DNA from: CAKZLS01 sp963786305
GTDB taxonomy: Bacteria; Pseudomonadota; Alphaproteobacteria; Rhodospirillales; Defluviicoccaceae
NCBI GenBank assembly: GCA_963786305.1
Contig: CAWAYL010000007.1
Location: forward strand, 186,001 to 250,000
DNA: 64,000 bases
Direction: 5' to 3'
Shown: positions 38,263 through 48,129 of the stretch, in pieces
How positions within the stretch are numbered: the first letter of the stretch is position 1
Layout: the number at the start of each line of letters is the position of its first letter
Program-made: the position numbers and the translations under genes
Notes under the pieces: generated by a model
What the model was told of the DNA's origin: nothing
What the model saw: the letters and a program-made list of their open reading frames with translations, nothing else
Database searches by the model: none

Positions 38263-38367
38263 ATGGGCATGGCCGGATCGCTAACGTTCGCCACATGGTT
38301 TTGGCTACTGGTTCCGATGCTGGCTTGCGTCGGGCTCTCCATTATAACTTACATACTGAAAAAATAG
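38263..38367 (+). CDS. small membrane protein upstream of the proline symporter
   Basis: 34 residues from the ATG at 38263, or 32 from 38269, which is better spaced from GGAGGAG. One TM helix (W-F-W-L-L-V-P-M-L-A-C-V-G-L-S-I-I-T-Y-I) ends in L-K-K. Very short single-TM proteins encoded just before sodium:solute symporters are known as symporter small accessory proteins, and this one sits 90 bases before putP. Assignment to that class is inference from size, topology and position. Confidence 0.7.
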   Translation: MGMAGSLTFATWFWLLVPMLACVGLSIITYILKK

Positions 38368-38457
38368 GCGGTCTGGAAAAACAGGGTTTTTGCAAAAAGG
38401 ACCGCGCCGGCAAGAGCGCCGATAGAGCGACGCGGCCGCCGCCAGGGAGGCAATGCC

Positions 38458-39945
38458 ATGGACGCAGGATCGATCAGCGCATTCATCATCTATCTGGTGG
38501 GAATGCTCGCCATCGGTTTGATCTGCTACAAACTGACCAAGAATCTATCCGACTATATGCTCGGCGGCAGAAACCTTCCTCCTGCCGTGGCCGCGCTTTC
38601 AGCCGGAGCGTCGGACATGAGCGGGTGGCTGCTGCTCGGCCTGCCCGGCGCGGTGTACGCGGCGGGGATGAACCAGATCTGGATCGGCATCGGTCTGGTC
38701 ATCGGCGCCTACCTGAACTGGCAGTTCGTCGCCAGGCGCCTGCGGATCTATACCGAGGTCGCCGAGGACGCGATCACCATACCCGACTATCTGAACAACC
38801 GCTTTCAGGATACCTCGCGGATTCTGCGGATGATCTCGGCGATCGTCATTCTATTGTTTTTCACGTTCTACGTGTCGGCCGGTCTCGTCGCCGGCGGCGT
38901 CCTGTTCGAGAAGACCTTCGGGCTCGACTATCAGGTGGCGTTGTGGGTCGGCAGCGCGGTCATCGTATCCTATACCTTTCTCGGCGGCTTCCTCGCCGTT
39001 TCCTGGACCGACTTCTTTCAAGGCTTGATGATGTTTCTCGCGCTCATCGTGGTGCCGATGATCGCCGTCGCGTCCATTGGCGGCTGGGCCGAAACCACGG
39101 CCGAAGTGGGGGCCATCGACCCCGCGTTCAATGACGTGTTCACCGGCATGACGACCATGGGCATCATTTCGCTGATGGCCTGGGGGCTCGGCTATTTCGG
39201 ACAGCCGCATATCCTCGTCCGTTTCATGGCGGTGCGGTCGCTGAACGACGTGCCGACGGCACGGCTGATCAACATTGTCTGGATGGTCTTCGCGCTCTAC
39301 GGGGCGGTGTTCGTCGGTTACTCCGGCATCGCCTATTTCGCCGGCAATCCGCTTGAAAACAGCGAAACCGTGTTCATCGAATTCTGCAATGTGCTGTTCA
39401 ATCCTTGGGTTTCCGGGTTCCTTCTGGCCGCGATCCTGGCGGCGGTCATGAGTACCATCAACTCACAGCTTCTCGTGTGCTCGAGCGCGTTGACCGAGGA
39501 TCTGTACCGGTCGTTCCTTCGGCGCGACGCGAGCCAGACGGAGCTGGTGAACGTCGGACGTGCCAGCGTGCTCGGCATGGCACTCATCGCGACCCTGCTG
39601 GCGACCGATCCGGAGAGCGGAGTTCTGGACCTCGTCGCCTACGCCTGGGCCGGGTTCGGCGCCGCGTTCGGGCCGGTAATCATCCTGTCGCTGTTCTGGC
39701 GACGGATGACGCGCAACGGCGCGGCGGCGGGATTGATCGTGGGCGCGGTGACCGTTGTCGTCTGGAAGCAGCTCCAGGGCGGCATCTTCGATCTGTACGA
39801 AATCGTGCCGGGCTTCATCCTCTGCGCCATTGCCGTTGTCGTGGTCAGCCGCATGGGACCGCGGCCGGCCGGCCTGGTTGCCGAGGACTTCGAGCGCGTG
39901 CTCGAGGCGGAGAGCACGGGTATCATTCCCAGGGCCGCGGAATAA
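38458..39945 (+). CDS. putP: sodium/proline symporter
   Basis: PutP takes up proline with sodium. The 495-residue protein of the SSS family has ~13 TM segments. The PutP landmarks are F-I-I-Y-L-V-G-M-L-A-I-G, the Y-M-L-G-G-R-N-L loop, the sodium-site region S-A-G-A-S-D-M-S-G-W-L-L-L-G-L-P-G and W-G-L-G-Y-F-G-Q-P-H-I-L-V-R-F-M-A. The length is normal. It is followed by putA, with 24 bases between, so uptake and catabolism of proline are encoded together. Confidence 0.94.
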   Translation: MDAGSISAFIIYLVGMLAIGLICYKLTKNLSDYMLGGRNLPPAVAALSAGASDMSGWLLLGLPGAVYAAGMNQIWIGIGLVIGAYLNWQFVARRLRIYTEVAEDAITIPDYLNNRFQDTSRILRMISAIVILLFFTFYVSAGLVAGGVLFEKTFGLDYQVALWVGSAVIVSYTFLGGFLAVSWTDFFQGLMMFLALIVVPMIAVASIGGWAETTAEVGAIDPAFNDVFTGMTTMGIISLMAWGLGYFGQPHILVRFMAVRSLNDVPTARLINIVWMVFALYGAVFVGYSGIAYFAGNPLENSETVFIEFCNVLFNPWVSGFLLAAILAAVMSTINSQLLVCSSALTEDLYRSFLRRDASQTELVNVGRASVLGMALIATLLATDPESGVLDLVAYAWAGFGAAFGPVIILSLFWRRMTRNGAAAGLIVGAVTVVVWKQLQGGIFDLYEIVPGFILCAIAVVVVSRMGPRPAGLVAEDFERVLEAESTGIIPRAAE

Positions 39946-39969
39946 CTGGACCAATTGGGGGTTCGCGCG

Positions 39970-42900
39970 ATGATCTTCGAGCAGCCGCTACCCGAGCGCG
40001 ACGCTCTTCGGGCGGCGATGGACGCGCAGTATCGCGGCGACGAGACCGCCTGCGTGCGGGGTCTCCTGGAAAGGCTCCAATTCTCCGACGACGGCCGGGC
40101 GCGCATCGAGAAAACGGCGCGTCGTCTGGTGAAGACCGTCCGCTCGCAGCAGCACGGAAAGGGCGGGATCGACGCTTTCCTCCACCAGTACGGCCTTTCG
40201 ACCCAGGAGGGCGTGCTGTTGATGTGCATCGCCGAGGCGCTGCTGCGCGTGCCCGACGACGAGACACAGGAACGCCTGATCCGCGATAAGATTTCGGCGG
40301 CCGATTGGGAGCGGCATCTCGGCCAAAGTGAATCGCTGTTCGTCAACGCCTCGACCTGGGCGCTGATGCTGACCGGGCGGATCGTCCGCATGCATGACTA
40401 CGCCGGACAGACCACCGGCGGCACGGTGCGCCGTCTGGTGGCGCGGCTGGGCGAGCCGGTGGTGCGCGAAGCGGTCAACCAGGCGATGCGCATCATGGGA
40501 CGGCAATTCGTCATGGGCCGCAGCATCGGAGATGCCCTGGAGCGAGCGCGGAAGCTCGAGAGCCGAGGCTACTGCTACTCCTATGACATGCTGGGCGAGG
40601 CGGCCCGCACCATGGCGGATGCCGAGCGCTACTTCGAAACCTATCGCAATGCGATCGCGGCCATCGGCAAGGCGGCCGCCGGCCGGGGGGTCATGAAAGG
40701 ACCCGGAATCTCCGTGAAGCTCTCCGCCCTTCACCCGCGGTTCGAGGTGGCGAAGGCCCAGCGTCTGATGGACGAGCTGGTGCCCAGGGTGCAGGCGCTC
40801 GCAAGGAACGCGGCGGCCGTCGATATCGGGATGACCATGGACATGGAGGAAGCCGACCGGCTGGATATCTCGCTGGACGTTCTCGACGCGGTGTCGGGCG
40901 ACGACGACCTCGCCGGCTGGGACGGCTTGGGCATCGTTGTCCAGTCCTATCAGAAGCGCGCGCCGTCAATGATCGACTGGCTCGCCGACATGGCGGACCG
41001 GCACGACCGCCGCCTCATGGTGCGGCTGGTCAAGGGCGCCTACTGGGACGCGGAGATCAAGCGCAGCCAGGAACTGGGCCTGGACGGCTATCCCGTCTTC
41101 ACCCGTAAGGTATCGACCGACGTTTCCTACCTTGCTTGCACCCAGCAATTGCTGGAGAACCGCAAAGCCTTCTATCCGCAGTTCGCCACCCACAATGCCC
41201 ACAGCATTGCGTCGGTGCTGGAATATGCCGGCGACCGCCGGGATTTCGAGTTTCAGCGCCTGCACGGCATGGGCGAGGAGTTGTACGAGCAGGTGATAGA
41301 GAGGGACAAGGTCGGTGTCGGCTGCCGGATCTATGCGCCCGTCGGCGAGCACGAAGAGCTGCTCGCGTATCTGGTCCGCCGGCTGTTGGAAAACGGCGCC
41401 AACTCTTCGTTTGTCAACCGCATACAGGACGAGAAGCTCCCCATTGAAGAGATCATCGCCGACCCCGTGACCGCGGTTCGCGGGCTCGCCTACCTGCCGC
41501 ACCCGCGCATCCCCCAGCCGGTCGACCTCTACGGCGTGGAGCGGCGCAACTCGAGGGGAATCGATCTCAGCGACCGGGTGCGTTTGTCGAGCCTGGCGCA
41601 GGCGATGGGCGAAGCGGCCAAGCGCACCTGGACGGCGGGCCCGATCATCGCCGGCAGCGAGCGCGCGACCAACCCGCGCGACGTCGTCTCGCCCGCCGAT
41701 CATGGCGTGGTCGTCGGCCAGGTCGCCGACGCGACGGCGGACGACGTAGAGGACGCGCTGGCGGCGGCGGCGCGCGCGGCAGGCGCGTGGGGCCGGTTGC
41801 CCGTGGAGGAGCGTGCCGCCTGCCTTGACCGCGCCGCCGACCTGATGGAGGCGGAGACGCCCGAGATCATGGCGCTGTGCGTCCGCGAAGCCGGCAAGAC
41901 AGTGAACGACGGCATTGCCGAGGTGCGCGAGGCGGTCGACTTCTGCCGGTACTACGCGGTGCGCGCGCGCGCCGAGTTCGACAAGCCGTTCCATCTGCGC
42001 GTCCCCGCCGGCGGCGCGCCGCGGGCGAAGCTCCGGGGCGGCGGCGTGTTCTGTTGCATCAGTCCATGGAATTTCCCGTTGGCCATCTTCATGGGACAAG
42101 TCAGCGCGGCGCTGGCGGCCGGCAACGCGGTGGTCGCCAAGCCGGCCGAGCAGACCCCGCTGGTCGCCGCCTATGGCGTGCGGCTTCTCCACCGCGCCGG
42201 CATCCCGGGAGACGTTCTGCACCTGCTGCCGGGCGACGGCGCCCAAGTCGGAGGCGCGCTGGTCGCGGACCCGCGCACCACCGGTGTCGTCTTTACCGGC
42301 TCGACGGAGGTCGCCCAGCTCATCAACCGCACGCTTGCCCGGCGCGATGGCGCGATCGTGCCGCTGATCGCCGAAACGGGCGGACAGAACGTGATGATCG
42401 TCGATTCCACGGCACTGCCCGAGCAGGTCACGCGCGATGTCCTGGCCTCCGCATTTCAAAGCGCCGGCCAGCGCTGCTCGGCATTGCGCATCCTGTGTGT
42501 GCAGGAGGACGTCGCCGACGGCATGCTCGAGATGCTGGCCGGCGCCATGGAAGAGCTCTCGGTCGGCGATCCCGCGCTGCTTTCCACCGATGTTGGACCG
42601 GTCATCGACGAGGAGGCCCGGTCGATGCTGAAGGGGCACGTCAAGCGGATGATGGGCGAGGCCAAACTCATCAAGCGCGCGCACCTGGGGCCGGGCACCG
42701 ATAGAGGCAGCTTCGTCGCTCCGGCGGCGTTCGAGATCGACCGCATTTCACGCCTCCAACGCGAGGTTTTCGGGCCGATACTGCACGTGGTCCGTTTTCG
42801 CGCCGAGCGCATGGACAAACTGATCGAGGCGGTAAACGACACCGGCTATGGCCTGACGCTCGGCATTCACAGCCGGATCGATGAAACCGCGGATCTCATC

Positions 42901-43896
42901 TATAACCGTGCCAAGGTCGGCAACACCTATGTCAACCGCAACCAGATCGGCGCGATCGTGGGCGTGCAGCCGTTCGGCGGCCAGGGACTTTCAGGGACGG
43001 GGCCGAAGGCGGGCGGGCCGCACTATTTGCATCGCTTCGCCACCGAAACGCCGGCGAACGGCGCCGACGATACCGCGCCGGCCGATGGGGCCGGTGATTT
43101 CCAGGGGGATATCGGCGCCATCCGTCTGGACCGCGGTCATCTGGAGGGGGCGCTGGAGGCGGCGACGGCCGCCGGTCCGGGCTGGGCGGCGATGGGGGGC
43201 CGGTTGCGCGCGTCTGTCCTGGAACGCGCGGCCGAAGCCTGCGAGGCGGCGATGGATGAACTCTCCGCGCTCGATGGCGGCGGCAAGGGTGGGGTGACGC
43301 GGGCCGTCGAATACCTCGACTTCTTTGGCGCCCAGGCGCGCGCGCAATTTGCCGGGCCGGAGCGTCTGCCGGGGCCGACGGGCGAGCAGAACGAACTCAG
43401 CCTAGGTCCGCGCGGTGTGTTTGCCTGCTTGTGCCACGGTGGCCCCGGATTGACCGCCCTCGTCGCCCAGATCGGCGCGGCGCTGGCGGCCGGCAACACC
43501 GTCGTTGCCTGGCATCCGGATGGCGATCTCTGTGCTCGCGTAGCAATGGTGTTCAAGCAGGCGGGGGTGCCCGAGGGCGCGCTTTCGATCGCGCGGCCGG
43601 GACGGGACGCGAGTCTCGCCGAATTGATCGGCGACCCGCGCTTGGCCGGCGTCGCTTTTGCCGGATCGCGGGAGCTGTCCGCCGCCATCAACCGGACGCT
43701 CGCCACGGGCAGCGGACCGATCCGTTCACTGGTGCTCTTTGTCGAGGCCCCAGACCCGGGAGCCGGCCTTGGCAACCCGCTGAGCTCGGGCCCCCGATAC
43801 CTCCACCGCTTCGCGCACGAGCGCACGTTGTCCATCGACACGACGGCGTCAGGGGGCAATGCGTCGCTGTTGTCGCTGGAGGAAGATCAGGGGTAG
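39970..43896 (+). CDS. putA: bifunctional proline dehydrogenase / L-glutamate gamma-semialdehyde dehydrogenase
   Basis: PutA oxidises proline to glutamate in two channelled steps. In the 1308-residue protein the FAD-dependent proline dehydrogenase barrel lies at ~residues 130-470 (M-T-M-D-M-E-E-A-D-R, R-L-V-K-G-A-Y-W-D). The aldehyde dehydrogenase domain lies at ~540-1000, with catalytic glutamate in A-E-T-G-G-Q-N and cysteine in S-A-G-Q-R-C-S-A-L-R. A C-terminal ALDH-superfamily-like domain (~1060-1300) marks the long PutA type, whose extra domain stabilises the channel. The N-terminus lacks the ribbon-helix-helix of trifunctional PutA, so it does not repress its own genes. Start ATG 39970. 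Confidence 0.95.
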   Translation: MIFEQPLPERDALRAAMDAQYRGDETACVRGLLERLQFSDDGRARIEKTARRLVKTVRSQQHGKGGIDAFLHQYGLSTQEGVLLMCIAEALLRVPDDETQERLIRDKISAADWERHLGQSESLFVNASTWALMLTGRIVRMHDYAGQTTGGTVRRLVARLGEPVVREAVNQAMRIMGRQFVMGRSIGDALERARKLESRGYCYSYDMLGEAARTMADAERYFETYRNAIAAIGKAAAGRGVMKGPGISVKLSALHPRFEVAKAQRLMDELVPRVQALARNAAAVDIGMTMDMEEADRLDISLDVLDAVSGDDDLAGWDGLGIVVQSYQKRAPSMIDWLADMADRHDRRLMVRLVKGAYWDAEIKRSQELGLDGYPVFTRKVSTDVSYLACTQQLLENRKAFYPQFATHNAHSIASVLEYAGDRRDFEFQRLHGMGEELYEQVIERDKVGVGCRIYAPVGEHEELLAYLVRRLLENGANSSFVNRIQDEKLPIEEIIADPVTAVRGLAYLPHPRIPQPVDLYGVERRNSRGIDLSDRVRLSSLAQAMGEAAKRTWTAGPIIAGSERATNPRDVVSPADHGVVVGQVADATADDVEDALAAAARAAGAWGRLPVEERAACLDRAADLMEAETPEIMALCVREAGKTVNDGIAEVREAVDFCRYYAVRARAEFDKPFHLRVPAGGAPRAKLRGGGVFCCISPWNFPLAIFMGQVSAALAAGNAVVAKPAEQTPLVAAYGVRLLHRAGIPGDVLHLLPGDGAQVGGALVADPRTTGVVFTGSTEVAQLINRTLARRDGAIVPLIAETGGQNVMIVDSTALPEQVTRDVLASAFQSAGQRCSALRILCVQEDVADGMLEMLAGAMEELSVGDPALLSTDVGPVIDEEARSMLKGHVKRMMGEAKLIKRAHLGPGTDRGSFVAPAAFEIDRISRLQREVFGPILHVVRFRAERMDKLIEAVNDTGYGLTLGIHSRIDETADLIYNRAKVGNTYVNRNQIGAIVGVQPFGGQGLSGTGPKAGGPHYLHRFATETPANGADDTAPADGAGDFQGDIGAIRLDRGHLEGALEAATAAGPGWAAMGGRLRASVLERAAEACEAAMDELSALDGGGKGGVTRAVEYLDFFGAQARAQFAGPERLPGPTGEQNELSLGPRGVFACLCHGGPGLTALVAQIGAALAAGNTVVAWHPDGDLCARVAMVFKQAGVPEGALSIARPGRDASLAELIGDPRLAGVAFAGSRELSAAINRTLATGSGPIRSLVLFVEAPDPGAGLGNPLSSGPRYLHRFAHERTLSIDTTASGGNASLLSLEEDQG

Positions 43897-44094
43897 GCCC
43901 GACAGCTTCCGCGAGCCTTCGGTGGTTGTCTCTATCAGGCCATGTCCGCGATACTAAGCTTAGTCATGGTTTCGGGGAAATAAATATACGAAGCTCCGCC
44001 GACCGTTTTTCATGGAACGGCGGATTGCGATCCCGCGCGTGCGCTCGCGTCCGGGTGCGCCTATGATATATGCTGGATGTTGGCGGGAGATGGG

Positions 44095-44745
44095 ATGGTC
44101 GAGGAGCATGGGGTCATGGGTGAGCGGGTGCGAGATTCAGGAAAAACCGATCCTTATTTGCGCGAGCGGATCGTCGACGCGGCGATCGAGCTTGCGGAAG
44201 ACGCTGGCTGGGACAATGTGCGCCTTCACGACGTGGCGGAGAGTTCGGGCGCCGGTCTTTCCGAAGTGGCGGGCCTCTATCGCGATCTCGACGCGGTGGC
44301 GAACGCCTGGTTCGCTAGGGCGCGTCGGGCCATGCTGGCGCCGAGGCCCCCTGAGTTCGCGGCGTTGCCGCCGTCCGAACGCCTGGAAATACTGATGCTG
44401 CGATGGTTCGATGCGCTGGCGCCGCACCGCGCGGTCACGGCGCAGATGCTCGCTGTCAAGATGTGGCCGTTTCATCCGCATCACTGGGTGCCGATGATCT
44501 TCGATCTGTCGCGGACCATCCTTTGGTTGCGTGACGCCGCCATTCTCGACGCCCGTCCGCCGCGCCGGGAGGTCGAGGAGGTGGGCCTGAGTACTCTCTT
44601 CGTGGCGACGCTTTTGGTGTGGGCGCGGGACGAAACCGTCGATCAGGAACGGACCCGCCGGTTCTTGAGGCGTCGGCTCGAAAACGCCGACGGGATCATG
44701 GCCCGTGTTTTCATGGAGCGCGGAAACAAACGTGACGCGGAGTGA
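44095..44745 (+). CDS. TetR-like / COQ9-like transcription regulator
   Basis: A 216-residue protein with an N-terminal HTH typical of TetR proteins (R-I-V-D-A-A-I-E-L-A-E-D-A-G-W, L-H-D-V-A-E-S-S-G, L-Y-R-D-L-D-A-V) and an all-helical ligand domain. The HTH lacks the usual T-T-x-x-I-A and has A-G-L-S-E-V-A-G-L-Y in its place, so DNA binding should be checked. Possible starts are ATG 44077, 44095 and 44116; 44095 has GGGAGA close by. It ends inside the first codons of tamA and may be co-transcribed with it. Confidence 0.7.
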   Translation: MVEEHGVMGERVRDSGKTDPYLRERIVDAAIELAEDAGWDNVRLHDVAESSGAGLSEVAGLYRDLDAVANAWFARARRAMLAPRPPEFAALPPSERLEILMLRWFDALAPHRAVTAQMLAVKMWPFHPHHWVPMIFDLSRTILWLRDAAILDARPPRREVEEVGLSTLFVATLLVWARDETVDQERTRRFLRRRLENADGIMARVFMERGNKRDAE

Positions 44746-46624
44746 ACGTGCGGAGGGCTCCTCCGAACATGCGCCTTGGCGAGGAACATTCCGCTCCATG
44801 CTCTGCTCCCTGGGCGCCGCCGTGTCGGCGGTTGCGTTGGTCGTCGTGTTGACCGTCGTGGCGGCTCGGGCCGACGAGGATCGCGACCCCTGGATGCAGG
44901 CGCAGGACCAGCCGAAACCGCCGCCGGCGTATGACGTGGAGATCTCGGGCGTGGATCGGCGCCTGCGCCGGCTCATGGAGGACAGCTCGCAACTGATCAA
45001 ACTGCACAATCAAGCCCCCGATACCGAAGCCGGATACCAGCGCAGGATTGCCGGTGACCTTGAGCGTTTCGACGAGATCCTGCGTTCGAACGGCTATTAC
45101 GCCGCCTCTTTCGCCCACGGCATACGGCGCAACGGCAACGAGATGACCGTGTCCATCCGCGTCAAGCCGGGACCGTCGTATGTGCTGGCCGTGTTCGACG
45201 TCGAGTACGTGGGGAAGGAAGCCGACGACGCGCCGGTGACCCCCGGTCCGCGGGACCTTGGCCTCGAGATGTGGCGCCGCGCCGAGGCCGCCGAGATCGT
45301 GGCGGCCGAGCGTCGATTGCTGAAAGCCTACGCGCGTCAGGGACGCCCGCTGGCGCGCATCATGGATCGCAGAGTGACGGTCGATCATCTGGCCCGGACG
45401 GTGGACGTGCGCCTGGCGGTGGCGCCGGGGCCATTGGCCCGGTTCGGCCCCGTCACGTTCGACGGGCTCGACAGCACGGACGAGGACTACCTGCGCGGTC
45501 TCATTCCGTGGAAGCGCGGCGATCCATACGACGGCAACAAGCTGGATCTGTTCAAGGCCAGGCTGCTGCGCGGCGGCCTGTTTTCCTCCGTGGTCACCGA
45601 AAATGCGGCGACGCTCGATGCCAAGGGTGAACTGCCCCTCACGGTGACGGTGGTGGAGGGACCGCCGCGATCCATCGGCGCCGGGATCAAGTACTCCACC
45701 GGCGATGGCCTGGCCGGCGAGATCACGTGGGAACATCGCAATGTCCTCGGCGCCAACGAAGACTTCAAAGTCAGTCTCGAAGCCGGCCGGATCACCCAGC
45801 AAGCGAAAATGGCATTCCGCAAGCCGGATTTTCACGAGCCGGGCCTGGATCTCATCACCAGCGCCAGACTGATCCGGGTGGATAGCGATGCGTTCGACGA
45901 ACTGGGCGCCAAAGTGGTGGGCGGGGCGCGGTTGCCGCTCGGTGGCGGGTGGCGTGCCGCGACCGACGGGTCGCTGGAGATATCGCGACTGAAGGATAAC
46001 GATGGAACGCGGACGTCGCGATTGTTCGGAGTCCCGCTGTCCTTGCGGTATGATGGGACCAATAGCCAGTGGCGTCCCACCGGGGGCACTCGCTTCAAGC
46101 TTTCGATGACGCCCTACGCCGGCGAGTTCGACAACATCACGACTTTTCTCGTCAACCGGATCGACGCCAACGCCTTCGCGGCGCTTGACGACAACAAGCG
46201 GTTCGTGCTGGCGGGACGGGCAAGCGTCGGTTCCATCGTCGGCGAATCACGAAGGGACATTCCATCCAACAAGCGGTTTTACGCCGGCGGCGACGGCTCC
46301 ATCCGCGGCTACAAGTTCCAGAAAGTGGGTCCACTGGACGACGACAGGGATCCCATCGGCGGCCGCTCGCTGTTTCTCGCCGGCGCCGAGCTTCGCGCCA
46401 TCGTGTGGCGAAGCCTCAGCGTCGTCCCGTTCTTCGAGGGCGGAAACGTCTACGAAGACCCAATTCCCGATTTCTCGCGCGAGCCCCGCTGGGCGGCGGG
46501 TATCGGTCTGCGGCATCACACGCTGTTCGGTCCGGTACGCCTGGACTTCGCGTTTCCCATCAACAGGCGCGACGAGGTCGACAATCCTTTTGAGTTTTAC
46601 ATCAGCATCGGCCAGGCTTTCTGA
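44732..46624 (+). CDS. tamA: autotransporter assembly complex protein TamA
   Basis: TamA is an Omp85-family outer-membrane barrel that works with TamB in inserting outer-membrane proteins and in phospholipid traffic. The ~630-residue product has a hydrophobic signal region ending V-V-A-A-R-A before D-E-D-R, three POTRA domains at ~70-290 and a C-terminal 16-strand barrel. The barrel includes R-F-Y-A-G-G-D-G-S-I-R-G-Y, the Omp85 lid-lock motif, and a terminal aromatic strand ending I-S-I-G-Q-A-F. The start is uncertain: GTG 44732, overlapping the regulator gene, or ATG 44798. The next gene is a short tamB. Confidence 0.9.
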   Translation: MTRSERAEGSSEHAPWRGTFRSMLCSLGAAVSAVALVVVLTVVAARADEDRDPWMQAQDQPKPPPAYDVEISGVDRRLRRLMEDSSQLIKLHNQAPDTEAGYQRRIAGDLERFDEILRSNGYYAASFAHGIRRNGNEMTVSIRVKPGPSYVLAVFDVEYVGKEADDAPVTPGPRDLGLEMWRRAEAAEIVAAERRLLKAYARQGRPLARIMDRRVTVDHLARTVDVRLAVAPGPLARFGPVTFDGLDSTDEDYLRGLIPWKRGDPYDGNKLDLFKARLLRGGLFSSVVTENAATLDAKGELPLTVTVVEGPPRSIGAGIKYSTGDGLAGEITWEHRNVLGANEDFKVSLEAGRITQQAKMAFRKPDFHEPGLDLITSARLIRVDSDAFDELGAKVVGGARLPLGGGWRAATDGSLEISRLKDNDGTRTSRLFGVPLSLRYDGTNSQWRPTGGTRFKLSMTPYAGEFDNITTFLVNRIDANAFAALDDNKRFVLAGRASVGSIVGESRRDIPSNKRFYAGGDGSIRGYKFQKVGPLDDDRDPIGGRSLFLAGAELRAIVWRSLSVVPFFEGGNVYEDPIPDFSREPRWAAGIGLRHHTLFGPVRLDFAFPINRRDEVDNPFEFYISIGQAF

Positions 46625-46701
46625 CAGCACGGGCAGGGCGAACTCGATCGATCGGTGAAGAGCGATGGCCATGAGAGACATTCATTTTCAGTTTGATTGT
46701 G

Positions 46702-48129
46702 ATGTTGCTGATCGGGGTTTCGGCGATGGCCGAGGACCCCGGTGCGCCCGCCGGTGGCGGCGATGGTCCGCACGCCGGTGGCAGCGATGACAGCGCCCTT
46801 TCGCTCGTCTGGGAGGAGGACGACAAGGGAGCCGTGAACGGCCGCTTGAGCGTTCGGGGAGACTTGGCGTCCCTGGCGACCACCATGGCTCTGGCGAAGT
46901 CCCGGATCGGCGGTAAGGCCGATATCGATTTCCTGGTTGCCGGGACGGCTTCGCGGCCGAGCGTCGCGGGGCAGGGGCGCATTGTCGGTGGCGTCTACGA
47001 GCACCTGGTGGCGGGAACCCTGCTCCGCGATCTCGTAATCGATGCCTCGGCCACGACGGGCTCTTATGTGGCGCTCGCGTTGCGCGGAAACGATGGCGCC
47101 AAGGGCGCGGTGCACGGTCGAGGCCGCGTCATGCTGCGGCCCGATGAGGGGATCGGCATCGAAGGCACGCTCGACTTCACCAAAACCCAATTGGTGCGCC
47201 GTGACGACATCACCGTCACCGCCAACGGCAAGCTCGACTATTCCGGAACCCTGCAAGCGGGGCTGATTTCCGGCCGGTTGGAGGCGTCTCGGGTGCTCGT
47301 CCGATTGCCCGATCCGCTGCCGCGCAGCGTCGCCGCCCTCGACGTGGTGGAGCAGGGACCGAAACATCTGGGCGGGCATGCCGTGGATGGCGAGATCGAC
47401 GGCGACATCCACGGCGGCGACGCACCGTGGGTGGGCGCGCTCGATCTCCTGGTCGGTATGCCGCGAAGCGTGTTCGTCCGAGGCCGCGGACTGGATTCGG
47501 AATGGTGGGGTCTGGTGCGGGTGACGGGAACCACGGACGCGCCCAGGCTGCTCGGGCAACTGAACCTGACGGAAGGGGAGTTCATGTTCGCGGAACGGCT
47601 TTTCGTTCTCCGCGAGGGAAGCATGGAGTTCACGGGTATCGTCGGTATCGATCCGCTCATCGAGTGGTCGGCCCGATCCGAGTTGCCGGACCTGACCGCC
47701 ATCCTCGAGGTCGCGGGGTGGTCGTCCCGCCCGACGGTCACCTTGAGGTCGGAGCCGAGGCTGCCGCCGGACGAGATCCTGGCCCGGATCATGTTCGAGA
47801 AAAGCGTCTCGCGGCTCACCTCCGGCGAGGCCCTGCGGCTTGCGGATTCCCTCAAGATGCTGGCGCGCGGCGAAAGCCCGACGGTCGGCATCGCCGCCTT
47901 CAACGACCGCATACTGGGCGTCGATGTGCTGGCACTGGAGCGACAGCGGCGATTGGCCGGCGATATCCGCCCGAGCCGAAGTTCCGACCGCTGGGATCAG
48001 GAACAGCTGGGCGCCAAGACCATGGAAATCGAATTGACGCCGAACATCAGTGTGGCCGGGGAGCAGGAGGACGAGGACGACAATCTCGAGCGCGGCAAGC
48101 TCGGCGTCATCTGGAAATGGGACTACTGA
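46702..48129 (+). CDS. tamB: TamB C-terminal-domain protein, unusually short
   Basis: Residues ~30-475 correspond to the C-terminal part of TamB, including the conserved DUF490 region: G-R-L-S-V-R-G-D, G-Q-L-N-L-T-E-G-E-F-M-F-A, F-T-G-I-V-G-I-D-P-L, and the ending I-L-A-R-I-M-F-E-K-S-V, L-S-V-type strands and K-L-G-V-I-W-K-W-D-Y. TamB normally has well over 1000 residues with an N-terminal TM anchor. Here only ~475 exist, behind a short hydrophobic signal (L-L-I-G-V-S-A-M-A). One extra base near 46684-46691 would join an ATG at 46671 in another frame into a proper signal peptide. The gene either lost its first two thirds or is a natural short form. Confidence 0.75.
   Translation: MLLIGVSAMAEDPGAPAGGGDGPHAGGSDDSALSLVWEEDDKGAVNGRLSVRGDLASLATTMALAKSRIGGKADIDFLVAGTASRPSVAGQGRIVGGVYEHLVAGTLLRDLVIDASATTGSYVALALRGNDGAKGAVHGRGRVMLRPDEGIGIEGTLDFTKTQLVRRDDITVTANGKLDYSGTLQAGLISGRLEASRVLVRLPDPLPRSVAALDVVEQGPKHLGGHAVDGEIDGDIHGGDAPWVGALDLLVGMPRSVFVRGRGLDSEWWGLVRVTGTTDAPRLLGQLNLTEGEFMFAERLFVLREGSMEFTGIVGIDPLIEWSARSELPDLTAILEVAGWSSRPTVTLRSEPRLPPDEILARIMFEKSVSRLTSGEALRLADSLKMLARGESPTVGIAAFNDRILGVDVLALERQRRLAGDIRPSRSSDRWDQEQLGAKTMEIELTPNISVAGEQEDEDDNLERGKLGVIWKWDY

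Noticed and set aside
40966..42684. Long open frame antisense to putA (over 570 codons)
   Set aside because: Typical mirror frame of a G+C-rich gene; no domain, no ribosome-binding site, and putA is certain.
44077..44094. ATG 44077 as start of the TetR-like gene
   Set aside because: No ribosome-binding site upstream; 44095 or 44116 are better placed, though not certain.
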